A stretch of DNA of 64,000 bases, from positions 4,266,001 to 4,330,000 of the forward strand of contig JAZGTH010000011.1 of the NCBI GenBank assembly GCA_036877525.1, given 5' to 3'. Made by a program: the position numbers and the translations under genes. The DNA is from Chromobotia macracanthus (Eukaryota > Chordata > Actinopteri > Cypriniformes > Botiidae). Positions 48,933 through 62,305 of the stretch are shown piece after piece; position 1 is the first letter of the stretch; each line of letters begins with the position of its first letter. Below the pieces are notes generated by a model that saw only the letters and a program-made list of their open reading frames with translations, ran no database searches and was not told the DNA's origin.

Positions 48933-49690
48933 AAAAAACATTATGCAACTTGAGATCCTATTTAAAACCAATTTTTAGAAACAGGAGAATAAGGATGACT
49001 GGGCTGGGTGCGCAGCGTGGGCTTATTTAGCTTAACATCCCATAAGCACAGTCTCTGTGTCACCCCACAGCTGCTTCAGACCAGCGGAGAGAAAGAGAAC
49101 AAGAGAAACTGAGAATGTGAGAGGAAGTGGAAGAAAAGAGCGGCTGATATCATGTTTTGCTTGCAGGAGTTTTGCTACAGGCAACGTCTGTGCAAAACAA
49201 ACAGCAGACTAGCAGAGCTCTTCTGCCAGCTAGCAGAGCCAAAAACAGACTTCCTGTTTCCCTCAGCACTGCTGCCCAACAATCCTACTGTACACACTGC
49301 ATCTCTCTGTGTTTCTTTATCTAACCCTCACCAAACATCAGGTCTCAAGCTCTCTTCATGTTTCAGTTACTGTGGACATGAACCAAGAGTGCTAACTTGG
49401 CTGGCGTCCTGCAGCCTTGTGAACGGCAGATTTGAAACTCATCCTTGGTATCATCTAAACAACCATATTATGGTATTTCCTTTCCTGGCAGTTATTTAAA
49501 AGAAATGGGATATCCTGGCATTCCAGGCATGCATTATAAAAAGTTGCTGTTATTCTTTTCCAGGGAATGCAAGAATAATCTTTACATGTTTCTCACACAC
49601 AGTTCATAGTGACAGCACCTGCCAAGCTCAAAAATGGACAAATTTTGTTCACACTGATTCTTTGTATTCTTTGTATTCTTTGTAGCTGAC

Positions 49691-49950
49691 TCCCAGCTAA
49701 CAATTTTACATTGTAGGAACGTTTCCCCAAGGTTTCCATGAAGTAACAAAAACGTTAAAAATGTTATTTTGAATGTTCTAGGAATGTTAATGTATAATAT
49801 ACATACAGTTGTAACATTGTTAAAATGTTCCAGTAACTATTTAAGAAAAACATTTTTGATATATATAATGTTTAAAAAGTTACATTACTCCAAGAACATT
49901 TATTGGTAACTTTGAGAGAACTTTAGCCAATGTTCTGAGAACATTCCCTG
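49691..49950 (-). mobile_element. MITE-A copy 9, one end decayed
   Basis: Reverse orientation, starting TCCCAGCTAACAATTTTACA and ending GAGAACATTCCCTG. The final TTAGCTGGG has been lost. Confidence 0.78.
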
Positions 49951-49999
49951 CACACATGGTTCACTATGCCTTATTCTTCTTGGGGAAAAAAGAATAAAC

Positions 50000-50102
50000 A
50001 TAAGATGAAATTCGTCATTTTGTGTCCCATAAAAAAAAGTACACATTTTAATAAGAACACGATGGCAGACTTTCGGGAACTATTAGGTGAACTATTCCTT
50101 TA
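50000..50102. mobile_element. GTTCACCCAAAAA element, one arm
   Basis: Contains GGTGAACTATTCCTTTAA and ATTCGTCATTTTGTGTC. Only the right arm and part of the centre are visible. Confidence 0.5.
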
Positions 50103-50788
50103 AAATCCGATATTGTGTACTATGTTAAATACTTCTCTGAAGTCAGTGAGATGGATCTGGAGCTCCAAGACAGTTTTCTGGCTGTATTTCTAACTTGTTA
50201 ACGTGAGTTTGCTCGGAGCTTATTCCCGGCATGTGATTCAGCACTGTGGGGGCGCACACAGCACGGTAACCTGGATTCCCGCCTCACCCGAGCCACCATC
50301 GTTTCAAAGCAAATAAAGGCAGTAAGAGGGAGAAACTGCGAAGCGCTTCAAAGAAATCCCGGCGGTATGCCAATATTCCTTTGTGCTGAACCAGTGTGCT
50401 ATCCCACCTGCACTTTCAACTCTGTTTTGACACCTGTCAGAGTTGTTAATAAAATAGTTTCCAGCATTTTCACCCTTTATCTTTGTTTCGCTTTAGCTCT
50501 TATCATATCGGATAGCAACACTTTTGCATGTCTTGAATGCTTGATTCTGATTGGTCATTTGTGGCATGCTGCAGTCAAATAAAAAAAAATAAAAATGATA
50601 CATGACTTCTGCGCAGTGTTTTAAGTCATACAATAGCTTTGTTTGATAGCTTTATCTTCCAATACCTGTAATTATAACACATCTTATAATGGATAATAGC
50701 GTGCACAATTCCTTTCTCATTTATTTCCTTTTCTTTCATTTTCTTTTTTTTTCACTACCTTTTCTTTACTTCCATACCATTGCGCGCA

Positions 50789-50823
50789 CACACACACGCA
50801 CACACACACACACACACACACAG
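50789..50823 (+). repeat. (CA)n microsatellite
   Basis: CACACA run with one CACGCACA interruption. Confidence 0.93.
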
Positions 50824-51379
50824 TGTTTGTATTTTTGGACATAGGGGTGGACCCCAGGGGTGGACATGCAGTTCTTATCAGATAGTTGGAGCATTTCATT
50901 AAATGTATAGTTTACGGCTATCTGTTATCCACCTGTGTGTTTTGATTGCCGAAACGAACAAGCAAAGCATCTCTTAGCATCAGTCAGGTGGCTTAGCGTT
51001 AATGATATCGTCTCTCTCTCCTCTCTGATTGGCTCTCGTCTCTCGTATCGTTTTGCCCTTTGCCTCGCACAGTTGTGAGCTGAATAGACTTTGTTAAATT
51101 GCGTTTTGTCACATTTGCGGATTATTTTCGAAACCAGGCAAAACTAATCACGGTAATTACATTTCACAGCAGTTTAGAGATAAACAAACTATAAAGTGTT
51201 ATCAGCAAGAGTGATGATGATGAAGCCCAAACCTTCATCTGTTACAGTGTAAACAAACCCATATTGACTAATGACTCTAATAAAAATACAGTGCAAGTGG
51301 CTCTTCAGAATGTGTAATATACATCACTAATCAAAAAGTACCATAGATTTGTAATGGCTTGTAGGACATGTATAATGGC

Positions 51380-51523
51380 AGTACCTTTGTTTTTGAAGTA
51401 CATGACAGATAAGTGATCTTACAATCGCATGATCTCCTTACCTTACCCTGATTCACAATGCTACGTTTATAATAACAAACAGAGATGGCGACAGAAAGAT
51501 GAAAGTTTTGATTGCAGCTTTAA
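51380..51523. mobile_element. MITE-B copy 4, partial
   Basis: The right part is clear (AACAGAGATGGCGACAGAAA, then GATTGCAGCTTTAA). The left end is decayed and its start is approximate. Confidence 0.6.
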
Positions 51524-53687
51524 AGGTTTAGCATGCACAGATCACTAAGATCATAACTACATGTTACAAGCCACATAAACAGACTTTGGGCAAACCTTTA
51601 GCTCTGAGCAGTGAACATAACATTTTGGGTTTGCGTATTGCATTCTCCAGTAACTGATAAGGCCTCTTTGCTCCAAGCAGGCCTTTATTGACTCCGAACA
51701 AATTGCACCTTTTCATTAGCAGTGAAACCCTCACCTTTGTGTATCACGCAGTAATTGAACGCTAACACAGGCGCGCTCCAGTGAGGGGGGAGGAGGAGCA
51801 TCACAGTCTATTTATTCAGTCACGACCGAATCGAGTGAGCACAGCACAGTACTGCCACCCGAGGCAATTAAACCAGCAGCCCAATGGAACTCAGCAGAGT
51901 CACAGAGCTGCATGTGGCTTTCCCATCAGGTTTGTTTACAGAACCCTCACCGTGGCCACGCTAGTGCATATCTCCTGTAGATTTTAATAACGCTGCTGGT
52001 ATTCTGTACTCTTCCTGTTCAATTACACACAGAGGTGGAGTAAATAGGAAATGAGAGTAATGAGTTAGATGCTTTATCTGGTCCTAATGAGATAGGATGG
52101 GGTACGAGCCGCCCTGCCTTGCACCTTTCATACTGTGGCTGTATGATAGGAAACTTACAAAAAAGTACCATTGCATTATATTGCTTAAAAAGTCCAAGTG
52201 TTTAGGGTAAGAGTATGTGGACGTAATCATCCTTTACCATGGTTTTAGCGGACGTACAAATCGCATGAATACTCTCTCAGCCTCACGCATGCGCAGTACA
52301 AGCATGCATGCACAGCCTTGCGCGTGCTCGCATTTTTGTGATGTCACATGCGAGCGACGTTGAAACAACTCAGAAACAGTTGAAAAATGAAAAGTTATTG
52401 TTTACAAACAAACACTGTGACATTTATTTGTTTTCAAAGCATAGCAGAAAATATGTTTTATATAAGCGCTGCCTTACAATTAAGAGTTTTATAAGAGGCA
52501 TTGAAAGCCTGTTTTCAACAGATCAGTGGAGATTGACTTTTTTAAGATTTCCGTCAGGACATAGTTGTGATTTTATATAAATCATAGTTCATGGTCATTA
52601 TGCTCCCCTCTGCTGTAATAATCTATTACTCCACATCTGCTGCTGGCACACAAGACATCAAACAGACCTTGAAGTTGAGACCCCCCCACCTCACTCCACT
52701 GTAAAATACTTTGCAACTTGGCTACAAGTTATCAAAATAAGAGTCCTGTAGTGTGATGATATTAATAAGAATAACAGTCCTGTATGCTGATTTGTTTATA
52801 AATTAACATTAGTAAAATACAGAATACATAAGACCCAAACATGTTCTTGGTCTGGTTTATAAGCGGTTTTTTTCCTGCATCCACGCATCAGAAAAGGTTG
52901 CAAAAGGTTGATGCTTTGATGTAGTTGTCGGCCTTCTATCCAAGTACTGCTTCAGTGTGTTGGCAGCATTTCATAGGACGTGCATGTGATGTGTCTGTTT
53001 TATAAAAACACAGAATGTGACTATTTTGATGGTCCAGTTGTTAGCTTGCTATGCCATTTCCTGTTTGAAGAAGCAGAACACTCATTTTGCATCTTCACAT
53101 ATAAATGAGTGTATTTTCAAACACTGAGTTTGGAGTGTCTGCATCTGAAGGTTATGTTTGAGGAGAGGTCTTGCGGGGTGAGATCTCACGCCTGTGATAA
53201 TGCTGCTGCTTTGCAAGTTAAAATGCACTGTTGGCATCGTAACTCTGATATCGCTGCCAGGTCTTTAAAATGGCACACGCCCTCAAAAAGCTTAATTGCA
53301 TCTTGCTCTGTGCCCTGGTTTTCCAATCTGTTGTCATGACAACGGTGACGATGGCCTTGAAGTCCTTCTAGCCTCCTTCATATCTCCGCTCCTGATTTAG
53401 CGACATCACAGAATGGGCTACAATGTCTGAATAGCCACATTTACGCGAGTAGTAAGATCAAAAGTGTTTTTGATCTCTGTTCAGAAGCAGCTCAGTGCTG
53501 TCATTTGAATTTCTTAAAATTATAATAGCTAGTCATTATGTTTTCCCTAAAACGGTTTCCTTCAAAGTGTGCTTGCATAAAACAGAATACATATAACAGA
53601 GCGAATGTTCACACCTCTAAACAAATCTACACGTGTTATGTACAATCTGCCATTTGTGCTTTGAATTTCAATTTGTCAGTTTTATGG

Positions 53688-53840
53688 GTTCCTGTAGCTC
53701 AACTGGTAGAGCATTGCGTTGGTGACGCGTAAGGCTGTGGGTTCGATTCCCAGAGAACACATCAAATCAAACGTATAGCTTGAGTGCACTGTGAAGTCAC
53801 TTTGAGCATCTGCCAAATGCATAAATGTAAATATAAGTTA
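53688..53840 (+). mobile_element. SINE copy 6, well preserved
   Basis: Head GGTTCCTGTAGCTCAACTGG with box B GTGGGTTCGATTCCCAGAG, middle CTTGAGTGCACTGTGAAGTC, tail ATCTGCCAAATGCATAAATG. It lies about 210 bp before exon g. The head mimics a tRNA gene but is followed by SINE body sequence. Confidence 0.85.
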
Positions 53841-54053
53841 TTAAAAATTATACTTGTTGAGTGCTGTTACCAGTATGCAACAACCTAACAATCAAAGGGG
53901 CAACCTTGCACCTGCATAGAAATGTGATAATAACGCTGAACACAACAGCATAGCAACCACCCCAACTCCCTAGAGGGTTTGAACACCACTTAAATTTATC
54001 CTCATAAAATGTAAATAAATTGTTTTATAAATAATGTTATCTTTTTTCCCCAG

Positions 54054-54254
54054 GAGTGTCCCCAGATCTTGCCCTCCACCCAGATCTACATACCTGTTGG
54101 AGTCATGAAGCCCATCACCCTGTTGGCACGGAACCTTCCGCAGCCCCAGTCTGGCCAGAGGAATTATGAATGCATCTTCTACATCCAGGGCAAAGAGTAC
54201 AGCGTCACAGCTCTGCGCTTCAACAGCACTAGCATACAGTGTCAGAAGACCATG
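54054..54254 (+). CDS. plxna1: plxna1 exon g: end of PSI2 and start of IPT2
   Basis: This 201-nt exon (67 codons, phase 0 to phase 0) follows a strong TTTTTTCCCCAG acceptor and ends ACC ATG|GTGAGA. It encodes ECPQILPSTQIYIPVGVMKP, the highly conserved ARNLPQPQSGQRNYECIFYI, and ALRFNSTSIQCQKTM (residues 243-309). It supplies the last PSI2 cysteine (244) and two IPT2 cysteines (about 276 and 306), plus an NST sequon. It lies after a 12.5 kb intron, with a SINE about 210 bp upstream. Confidence 0.96.
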
Positions 54255-55937
54255 GTGAGACCTTGTTTGGAGTTTCTGGAAGTTTTCTTCTGTTCATATA
54301 AATATTGCTCACAGGTTGCTCTTTCTTAGCTCGGGAGAGAGTTATTCGTTATTATTTATATACAATACGCGACGACTACTTCTAAAATTATTTATAGCTG
54401 GAGCTATAAGATAAATGTGAATAGCATTGCTCAGATAATTTGGTTTTAGAAAAAGCTGTTGAGAGATTATATTGTTTTATATTGAAATTTCTGACTTTGG
54501 ATTACTGTAGTATCTTGTCAAAGGTAAAGACAGTTTGAGACATTGTTGAGACACCTGTGAGATCACGGGATCTTTTATCTCTTAGGTCTTGTTTGTTTTT
54601 TCTTCTGTTTGGAGCTGGTGGTCAAACTGTTCTGTATCTTACGGTCACAAGGGCCAGTAAATTGCACTGCGGGCAACTGGCTCTTTCTGACATGCCAAGA
54701 CCCCTTGAATTGCCATGTCTCATGGACTGCTCAGTCTCAGAGTTCTTTAAGAGCCATTATTGGTGGTAAAACCAGTCCAAATGGCTGGCTTTTTTTTACA
54801 GCCTTGCTGATACAAGCCGCCCCCTTTTGACCAATCAACATTTTGTCTGGCTGTCAAAACTCCCATCAGGCACTGAGCAGAGGCTGGTGGGCCATTAGTG
54901 CCTGATGAGAGATGTAGAACTTTTTAACAGACTGCTTTGTGAAGGCGGTCATTAGAGGCAGAGTGGAGCTTGTGTATTTGATAGCACTGTGACACCTCTC
55001 ACCGTTGCTTATTGATGGCCGTTGTAAGATGCGCCGTCTTTCTTTGGCGTTCTCTTTTGTGTTGAGACTTCTGGTCTTAGTGAAGGGAAGCTAATTACAT
55101 GGCTAAGAGTTTGCAGAGAGCTGTCTCGCTAAAGACTTTATCGACTGTTTGCTGTCGCAGCCATTTCAAATCAACAGCGATCGCGCGCTGCTGACGAGAA
55201 GCTATTCCTCTGTCTCCGCTAGAAGCAGGCATTAGCCGGAGTGATGTTAACTTTAACCGTCAACACCAGAGCAAGAAACAGTCGGCTGATAAGCGCCACT
55301 TCTCTTCTGATTCTGCAAGCAAGGACGGGTGTTTCACATAATTGAATTCCTTCATGTGCTGTAGAAGTTTCTGAATGCTGTTCTTGTTTGGTCAGAACAT
55401 AAGCAGCATGATTTTCAGAAATCCTGATTATTGTAATTCTAGTCCAAAGACTCCTAAAAACCTTTATGAAAAGGCCTTAATGAGCTGTTTTCTTTATTGT
55501 GTTGATGCATTTCCTGTTGAAACAGAAAGCTGGGGTGGGATGTTTTAATAAAATATGAAGCCTTTAGCGTACATCACAGTTATGAAATGTGGTTTGTCAT
55601 ACACAAGTGGTATTAGAGGAAGAGACACCTGTGAGTGCCGGAGTCATCAGTATTGTTGGTCTGTTTTCTAGATGGGAAAGACACATTTTAAAATTGTTTA
55701 CCTGCTAAATGTTTTGTTAGGTGCAGTAAGCAGTTTCTGGGAAATGCTGCAGAAAATTTAAATCAACACCCAAACAAACAATTTTATGAATATTTGCTAG
55801 ATGTCTGTTCTTTGTGTGTGTTGAATAAAGTGTTTGCACAAAACATAACTCTCTCTTAGCCAATCAGCAAGGGCGGAGCCATAAAGGGAGGGGTGTGTTT
55901 GTTTAAATGTGTTTTTCAGAAATTGCATAGTGCAACG

Positions 55938-56198
55938 TTAAAGCTGCAGTTTGTAACTTTTTTTGATTAAAAATGGAAAAAAAATAATTCACTGAGCAAG
56001 TGCATGACAATTCAGTGCTCAGCATGATCTCCTTACCTTACTCTGTTTCACAGTAATGAGTTTATAATAATGATTTACAATTTGAGATTTTGGGTTTGAT
56101 TTCCTGGTGAAATGTGACCTCAACATACGTAAAGTATGTGTAAACATGTAAAGTAACCTGCAATTTTGTTTCAAACAGAGATACAGATGCAAGTTTAA
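55938..56198. mobile_element. MITE-B copy 5
   Basis: Starts TTAAAGCTGCAGTTTGTAAC and keeps CAAACAGAGATACAGATGCA. The right end has shortened to AAGTTTAA. Confidence 0.72.
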
Positions 56199-56880
56199 GA
56201 ATAAAGTTTTCTGTTTCTTAGAGGTCCAGTTTTTTTTTTGTTCCTCTGCGGTTTATGCCTCTGACGGAACCACGCCAGGTTTGGTTCTGTGCTGCTGGGT
56301 ATTCAGACAGCCCGTCACTCCTAATGAGAGCCCCAATTACAGTCGTGTTAAGATCCACACTGCAATTACACCATTAAATGCCAGCAATTATCAGTTACTT
56401 AGCGTGCAGTGATTTTAGCATGAGTGCTGTGTAGCCCTGCGTGAGAGTTTCATTACAAGAAGTGGGAGCATGTCTGAACTGACAGGCTTGGGCACAGATC
56501 AAGAGCCACTATTGTTTAAGTCACTCAGCGAGTCATTCCTTAGCCATTAAAAGACTGTTCGTCAATACGGTTGAATTGAATGGGCCCAACTCTTGTGTGT
56601 TAAAGCAGGTTGGATATGAATCACCGGCTCAGGTCCCCGTCATTCTTTTCACTCCACTGAAACCGTCTTCATATGAGTGATTAATTACACTGCTGACTAA
56701 CTGGTTTGCTGAATTCAAGAGTTTGGAGTTTGGGAAATGAACCATTCTGTACCCTGCAATATTTTCCCCACAGGATCTGTATTTACAGGATACAGGATCT
56801 GTATTTTTGTACAAAAAATTTAGTTTATATAAATATTAATAGTAATGATTAATAATAATGCATTTTATTGCATAAAGTAA

Positions 56881-57092
56881 TTAAAGGCATGGTAGGTAGT
56901 TTTTTCCAGAAACATTTTTTATGCTGGTTAAAAGTCTCTTCACATCCTGAGGTCTAGGTCTATATAAATTTATTTGTGTATTTTGGAGGAGGAGTGGCTT
57001 TTGAGTGCGATCTGAAGGGAGGGTGGAACGTTATGTTTTCAAAGCTTGCTTACTATTGTTAGCCACTTAAAAATTTCCTACCTCACCTTTAA
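56881..57092. mobile_element. TTAA-bounded MITE-C copy 4
   Basis: Left end TTAAAGGCATGGTAGGTAGT, right end TTCCTACCTCACCTTTAA. The interior is GGAGTGGCTTTTGAG and CTGAAGGGAGGGTGG. Confidence 0.75.
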
Positions 57093-57874
57093 TTTGTAAA
57101 AAAAAATAATTAAAACTAAAGTTTTTCCTAGCAGTAAGATTTAGCTTCTTCGATTAGGAGTCACAGAATAATGCAGCATATTAATTTTCAAAAGTTATGT
57201 CCTCAAGACTTATCGTCGGAGGTCAATATCCTGCCAGGTACATACGCGGCAACAGCTGGCAGATGAGATCCCAGTCTCATAGCAGGCAGATGGCTGGTGC
57301 GGTATGATTAGGTGAAGAGAGCTGATTGTGTTTGCCTGAGATTGATCAATTCGATCTCTTGTCTCTGCTTAAGACAATAGAGAGGCAGGTTAATAAAACA
57401 CGACTGTGTGTTGGGACGCAGAGGGAAGCAGGTAGTCCTGACTCAATCGATTGAGTAAACAAAGGATATAGAGCTTTGGGTGAGATGGAGGGACATCATT
57501 GAGTATTAGCAGGATGATACTGAAGGCAGGAGATCTTCCTGAAGTCGGTTTTCAGATAGTGTGCTGGCTAAATGGAGGCTAGCCACATGAAGCACAATTC
57601 TGGGTTCAGGCTAGAGTAACTGTTGTAGATCCAAATCATCTACAGACCGGTCATGAGTTTGAGATGCTCTCAGAGATGTCAGTGCACAGCCAAAGGTTAG
57701 AAAAATCATTGAGAAATCTGTATGTTAGTGTCTCTGAATGTGTGTGTGTGTCTAGATGGAAGATCTAAAAATACCCCAATCTGGAACTTTTTGCAAGTTT
57801 CTGAAGACAAGAGAAAATCAGTTGAGCACCAGTTGCTTGAAAAAAGAAAAAGTAAAAGAGAGAAAATGAAAGAC

Positions 57875-57963
57875 GTTCCTGTAGCTCCATTGGTAGAGCA
57901 TTGCATTAACAACACAAAGGTTGTGGGTTCGATTCAGAACCAAATGCATAAATGTAAATGTAA
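57875..57963 (+). mobile_element. SINE copy 7, internally deleted
   Basis: Head GTTCCTGTAGCTCCATTGGT with GTTGTGGGTTCGATTCAGA joined directly to the tail AAATGCATAAATGTAAATGT. The middle is missing. Confidence 0.78.
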
Positions 57964-58484
57964 AAGAAGGGTGAGAAAGGGTTAATAAAGAAGGGCCTGA
58001 AGAGCTCTCTCTCTCTCTCCCTGTCTTTCACTCTCTCTCTTTCTCACTCTCTCTCTCTCAAGGGGATGAACAGAACAGGGTGATGGTATCAGACTCTGCT
58101 TTACAACATTAGCTTCAGCTCAGATAAATGACCAGAGAGAGAAAGATTGAGAGACTGACACAGAAAACACGGTGATGGAGAGAAAAGAGACGGTAAAGAC
58201 AGAAAAATCTCGGCAAGAATCTTCTCTGCGCTTTCCACCGATTTGCGACCGCAAAATGAGGACTATCGGGAGCGTTTGATAGGATCCAATTAAAAGCCGT
58301 CGCAGATAAAATGATGATGGATTGCAGCCGCGCAGGAGCGGGATGGTCTGCGAGACTCAGCACACTTCTCCCTGAAAAGTTGAGCATAAAAAACGAAAGG
58401 AAGGAAAATGGTTGGGTGGGGGGAGGCGGGGGGGTTGTCATCATTTTGGAGGAAGGGGAAAAGTAGACAGATTTGTGTGTGTGT

Positions 58485-58652
58485 GTATGAGAGGGAGAGA
58501 CGGAGAGAGGGAGAGACGGAGAGAGGGAGAGACGGAGAGAGGGAGAGACGGACAGAGAGAGAGAGACGGACAGAGAGAGAGAGACGGACAGAGAGAGAGA
58601 GACGGACAGAGAGAGAGAGACGGACAGAGAGAGAGACGGACAGAGAGAGAGA
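58485..58652 (+). repeat. GACGGAGAGAGG / GACGGACAGAGAGAGAGA satellite
   Basis: Two related units in succession: 16-18-bp GAGA-rich units with GACGG spacers. Purine-only on the + strand apart from one C per unit. Confidence 0.93.
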
Positions 58653-59038
58653 GGTGTTTAACTCGAGGAGTGTTTGTTGTGTCCTGCAGTCGGGGATAAG
58701 AGTGAGTCAGACGACCCTGTGGAGAGGAGCTCCTGCTAGGAAGAAGGTTCACCATGAGCTTAGAGCTGAATTTGAGCTTTAGCCACTTAAAGCCTCTATT
58801 CTCACAGCAACACACAATATAGCAGTACTGAAACGTCACGTACAGTAATGCATCAAAATACATTCTTACTGTAATTCATTCTTGCATAATTAGTGGTGCT
58901 CGCTACTATTATTAGCAAGCTTACTATTAATAATAGGATGCTAGTACTGCTCAACTGCAGAATATTCTGGATGTACAGTTCTGTGAGTGTTTGTGTGTAC
59001 TGTATGTTGTGTGTCTGTATATGTATTTGATGGGGAGC

Positions 59039-59060
59039 TGTGTGTGTGTGTGTGTGTGTT
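59039..59060 (+). repeat. (TG)n microsatellite
   Basis: Short uninterrupted TG run. Confidence 0.9.
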
Positions 59061-60336
59061 TAATAAACACCTCACAATTAGCTGATGTGTTACTTTTACC
59101 CAGGCGCATAGGTACGCTATCAAAATGACTAATTATATAAGACTGACCTACACAAAAGGCAGCGTTCCCCCATCCCCCACCATCCCGAATCCCTTCCCAT
59201 ACCGGCAGCTGCCGTGTTTTGTTAACATCGGCACTTTTCAGCCTCATGGACCTGGAATCTCCCACCTCACCGTATGCATCCGTATGCCCCTCCTCCTCCC
59301 CACATCTCTCTGATCTATGGGCTTGCCAGCAGAGGACGGGCACAGGTTGTGGAGATGCCCAGCGTTTCTCTATTTCTGGGCCCCATTTATTTTCCCCTGG
59401 GAGGGTAATTATACATTTTGGGCATGCAGGTGGAGAGGCAGAGAACCAGATCCTGCACAGCTCGTATGTTACCCTGTTCTCCGGCTCACTAGCCAGTCAC
59501 AACTGTTTGCGCCTTTCGTAGGTTTATTATACCTGTCAGCGGAGTTTTACAGCACTTCTCTTTGTTTTGTTCAGAAGTTAGTTTTGGGTTCTGTTCTGCA
59601 AAACTTTTTTACTTTGACTGGCTAGTTTTTGTAGATGATGCAAACTACATTGTCTACATTATGATAGGTCAATCATATTACAGCACAGACATGACATGAA
59701 AAGATTTTTTTTAATGCATCATTGAGGTGAGAATAATATTTTCCTTATTTTGGTAGTATTTATTGTAATGCCTTCATGTTGATTTAAAAAAATGTTGCTG
59801 CAGTGTTTTTGGTAAAAAATACATTATTTCAAATATTCATGGTAATACAATCAAAATGGGTGACTGAGAAGTACAGAAAACGCAAGAAATGCATCTATAT
59901 GCATTTTATTGTAGTGATGAGATTTTGGCAATGCAAATGACAATGCAAAAAAATCTTGACGCTTTTAAAAATAGGCTTCATTTTTCTCATTTTGTGCTCC
60001 GTCGTGGTTATAGGGGTACCTATACCTGTGACCTGTGCATGTTTTTGTGAAATTTGACCAGGGAGTAAGGTGTGTCAGAGACAACTTGCTTTTTAACAGC
60101 TCAGTATCAGATTTTGGTATTAGATGGCACCTTTGATCCACAAACCTCTGCAGTGTAAAGACACGTATAAGTTCTGTACTGTTTTTTAAAGCTTTTCCTT
60201 AAAACATACCACAGTGTCCCAAAGGACACTGCAATGCGCTGTATCACACAGAGACAAAGATATAGAGAAAGAGACATTGTAGCAGGGGTTGACATTTATC
60301 AACACCTGTCATTTCAGCTCAGCACCTGAGGGACTG

Positions 60337-60359
60337 TGTGTGTGTGTGTGTGTGTGAGT

Positions 60360-60390
<31 letters not shown>

Positions 60391-60392
60391 GA
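60337..60392 (+). repeat. (TG)n microsatellite with GAGTG interruptions
   Basis: TG run, TGAGTGTGTGAG, TG run. Confidence 0.93.
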
Positions 60393-61218
60393 GGTTTGGT
60401 GCATATGGAATAGTTGCCGGTTTGTAGTTATTCTTAATTAGGTCATGTGCATGTTTCTACTCACCTTGTGTTTGAGGCCTCCAATGGCCTCATGGGAACT
60501 CACACTTGCACAAGCAATTAATTACCCTCCACCACATCTCTGCACTGACCACGGACTGAATAATGAGTGTTATTATTCATTCCTTCTAAAGTAGAAGACT
60601 TCTCCCCTAGCTCCCCAAAGAACCCGTTGTTTTCAGCCACCTTTTCAATAAATACTGCATATGTGACCTTTTGTCAACAACAAAGCGCTCTTTAGTTATT
60701 TCCAGCTATTTTGTGGTCACCCAAAGTCATGTGACCTCGGTCACCTGACCTTAGCACGACAATTAGCTTCATATACAGCGATTGTCCAGCTGAGATGAGC
60801 ATTGTAGCTCGTCAGATGTCAGAAGCATGTTAATGGTGATATGAATAAATCATATCTGTGTTTTCAGACGGCCTTCGGGGAACAGAAACGGCCGTTGTTG
60901 AGACGTGCCGGGTGTGGGGGCGGGCAGCTCCAGCTCTTTAAAGTTTAATGTGACGGGACGCTGGTGAGGAGATGTAGGCTAAAGAAGTGTGAGAGTTCAC
61001 ATGTTTGGTTTGAGAGGAATGACTGTGTGTGTGCGTTTGTGAGTGTAGAGGTCCTTTGTGGTCTGGAGGATGTGTTTGATCAAGCTGAAGCTGTCAATGA
61101 ACCGTTGTCTAAGGCAAAGGTCTTGTGACTCGAGGGTGTTGAGCGGTTTAACTTTGACCTTGGACCTTTCAAAGGCTTATCATATGACTCCTTGGCTTTG
61201 TTCAGACAGGCAGACAAA

Positions 61219-61251
<33 letters not shown>
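61219..61251 (+). repeat. (TG)n microsatellite
   Basis: Uninterrupted TG run ending GAGAC. Confidence 0.93.
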
Positions 61252-61252
<1 letters not shown>

Positions 61253-61623
61253 ACTTGTTCTGCAATTGCTTTTAAACTTTGTAACTTTTTAAAAGAAATT
61301 GAGGAAAAAGAAAAAAATAGAAAATTATTACCAATTAAAACATTATACCCAAGTTAAACACGTTTTGTCATCAGCAGTTTGACTACATAAAGGAATATAT
61401 AGAACAATATTTCTGTACAATAATAATGTAACTTTGTACCATATTTGTACAATATTTACAGTAACTGTGCAACTTCGTTTTGCAGAAACCAATCATCCAT
61501 TTGAAGGTCACATGCCAGTGTAATGGCCACTATTAACACTGTTTAGACTCATCTTGCCATGTATGTTCAACATGTTTTAAAAAAAATTCTGTGGCCAACA
61601 ATTATACGTGTGTATATGTGGGT

Positions 61624-61627
<4 letters not shown>

Positions 61628-61669
<42 letters not shown>
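61628..61669 (+). repeat. (TG)n microsatellite
   Basis: Uninterrupted TG run of about 21 units. Confidence 0.94.
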
Positions 61670-61673
<4 letters not shown>

Positions 61674-62147
61674 CCAGTAAAACTCTTAATGAGATGTCAC
61701 AAAGCAAATTGAAAATGCCAGTTTCACTTATTTTCCAGCAGCCAGCTTCACGCTTAAATTCCGCCACTTGTTTGTTACACTTCCAGACTGTAATTTAGAT
61801 TTCTGAGGTCTCTCACACACCCTCATCTCTCTCGCTCTGTTCTGTCCTCCCAGTTCCTGTCTCACTTCCTGACCTCTCGTTTCATCCAGAAACGAGCAGA
61901 TGTGTGCAGACACTGCGTTTTTTTTCCTGTGTGCTGGTTCTGACTCAGTAGTTTTTCTTGATGAGACTGTTTCTCACAGTTCTGATGCTGGAAACGTGTC
62001 TGTTAGCAGGCCAGACGTCCACTGATGTTTATCAGCGTGTGTAGTTTTGGGGACGTACTTGTTTGTAAAAACGTTATAAAAATATAGTAAATAAAGATTT
62101 TTTTTAATTGTAAAAAAATGCACATTTTCATGGCATGTCAGGATTTG

Positions 62148-62305
62148 TTTTCCTGTAGTTCAATAGGTAGAGCATTGTATTAGCAGGGCAAAGGTTGTGG
62201 GTTCGATTCCCAGGTAACACTTGTACTGATAAATTGTTTACCTTGAATGTACTGTAAGTTGCTTTGGATAAAGCGTCTGCCAAATGCCTAATTGTAAACG
62301 TAAGT
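62148..62305 (+). mobile_element. SINE copy 8
   Basis: Head TTTTCCTGTAGTTCAATAGG, box B GTTGTGGGTTCGATTCCCAG, tail TTGCTTTGGATAAAGCGTCT and GCCAAATGCCTAATTGTAAA. Full length, about 350 bp before exon h. Confidence 0.83.

Larger units (their letters stand above)
41531..54053 (+). other. plxna1: plxna1 intron f-g (12.5 kb)
   Basis: Starts GTCTGT, ends CCCCAG. It contains MITE, SINE and microsatellite copies listed separately. Stretches 41640-42340, 44100-45550 and 51590-52600 have no recognisable gene or repeat. Confidence 0.88.

Noticed and set aside
53690..53762. tRNA gene
   Set aside because: The head resembles a tRNA with A and B boxes, but it continues into SINE body and L2-type tail, and sibling copies occur at 12197, 22070, 57875 and 62148.
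58408..58863. RERERRTE- or LSLCPS-repeat proteins
   Set aside because: Translation of the GACGGACAGAGAGA satellite.
59125..59625. Overlapping 62-130-codon frames
   Set aside because: Open on both strands and in several frames; no domain or splice context.
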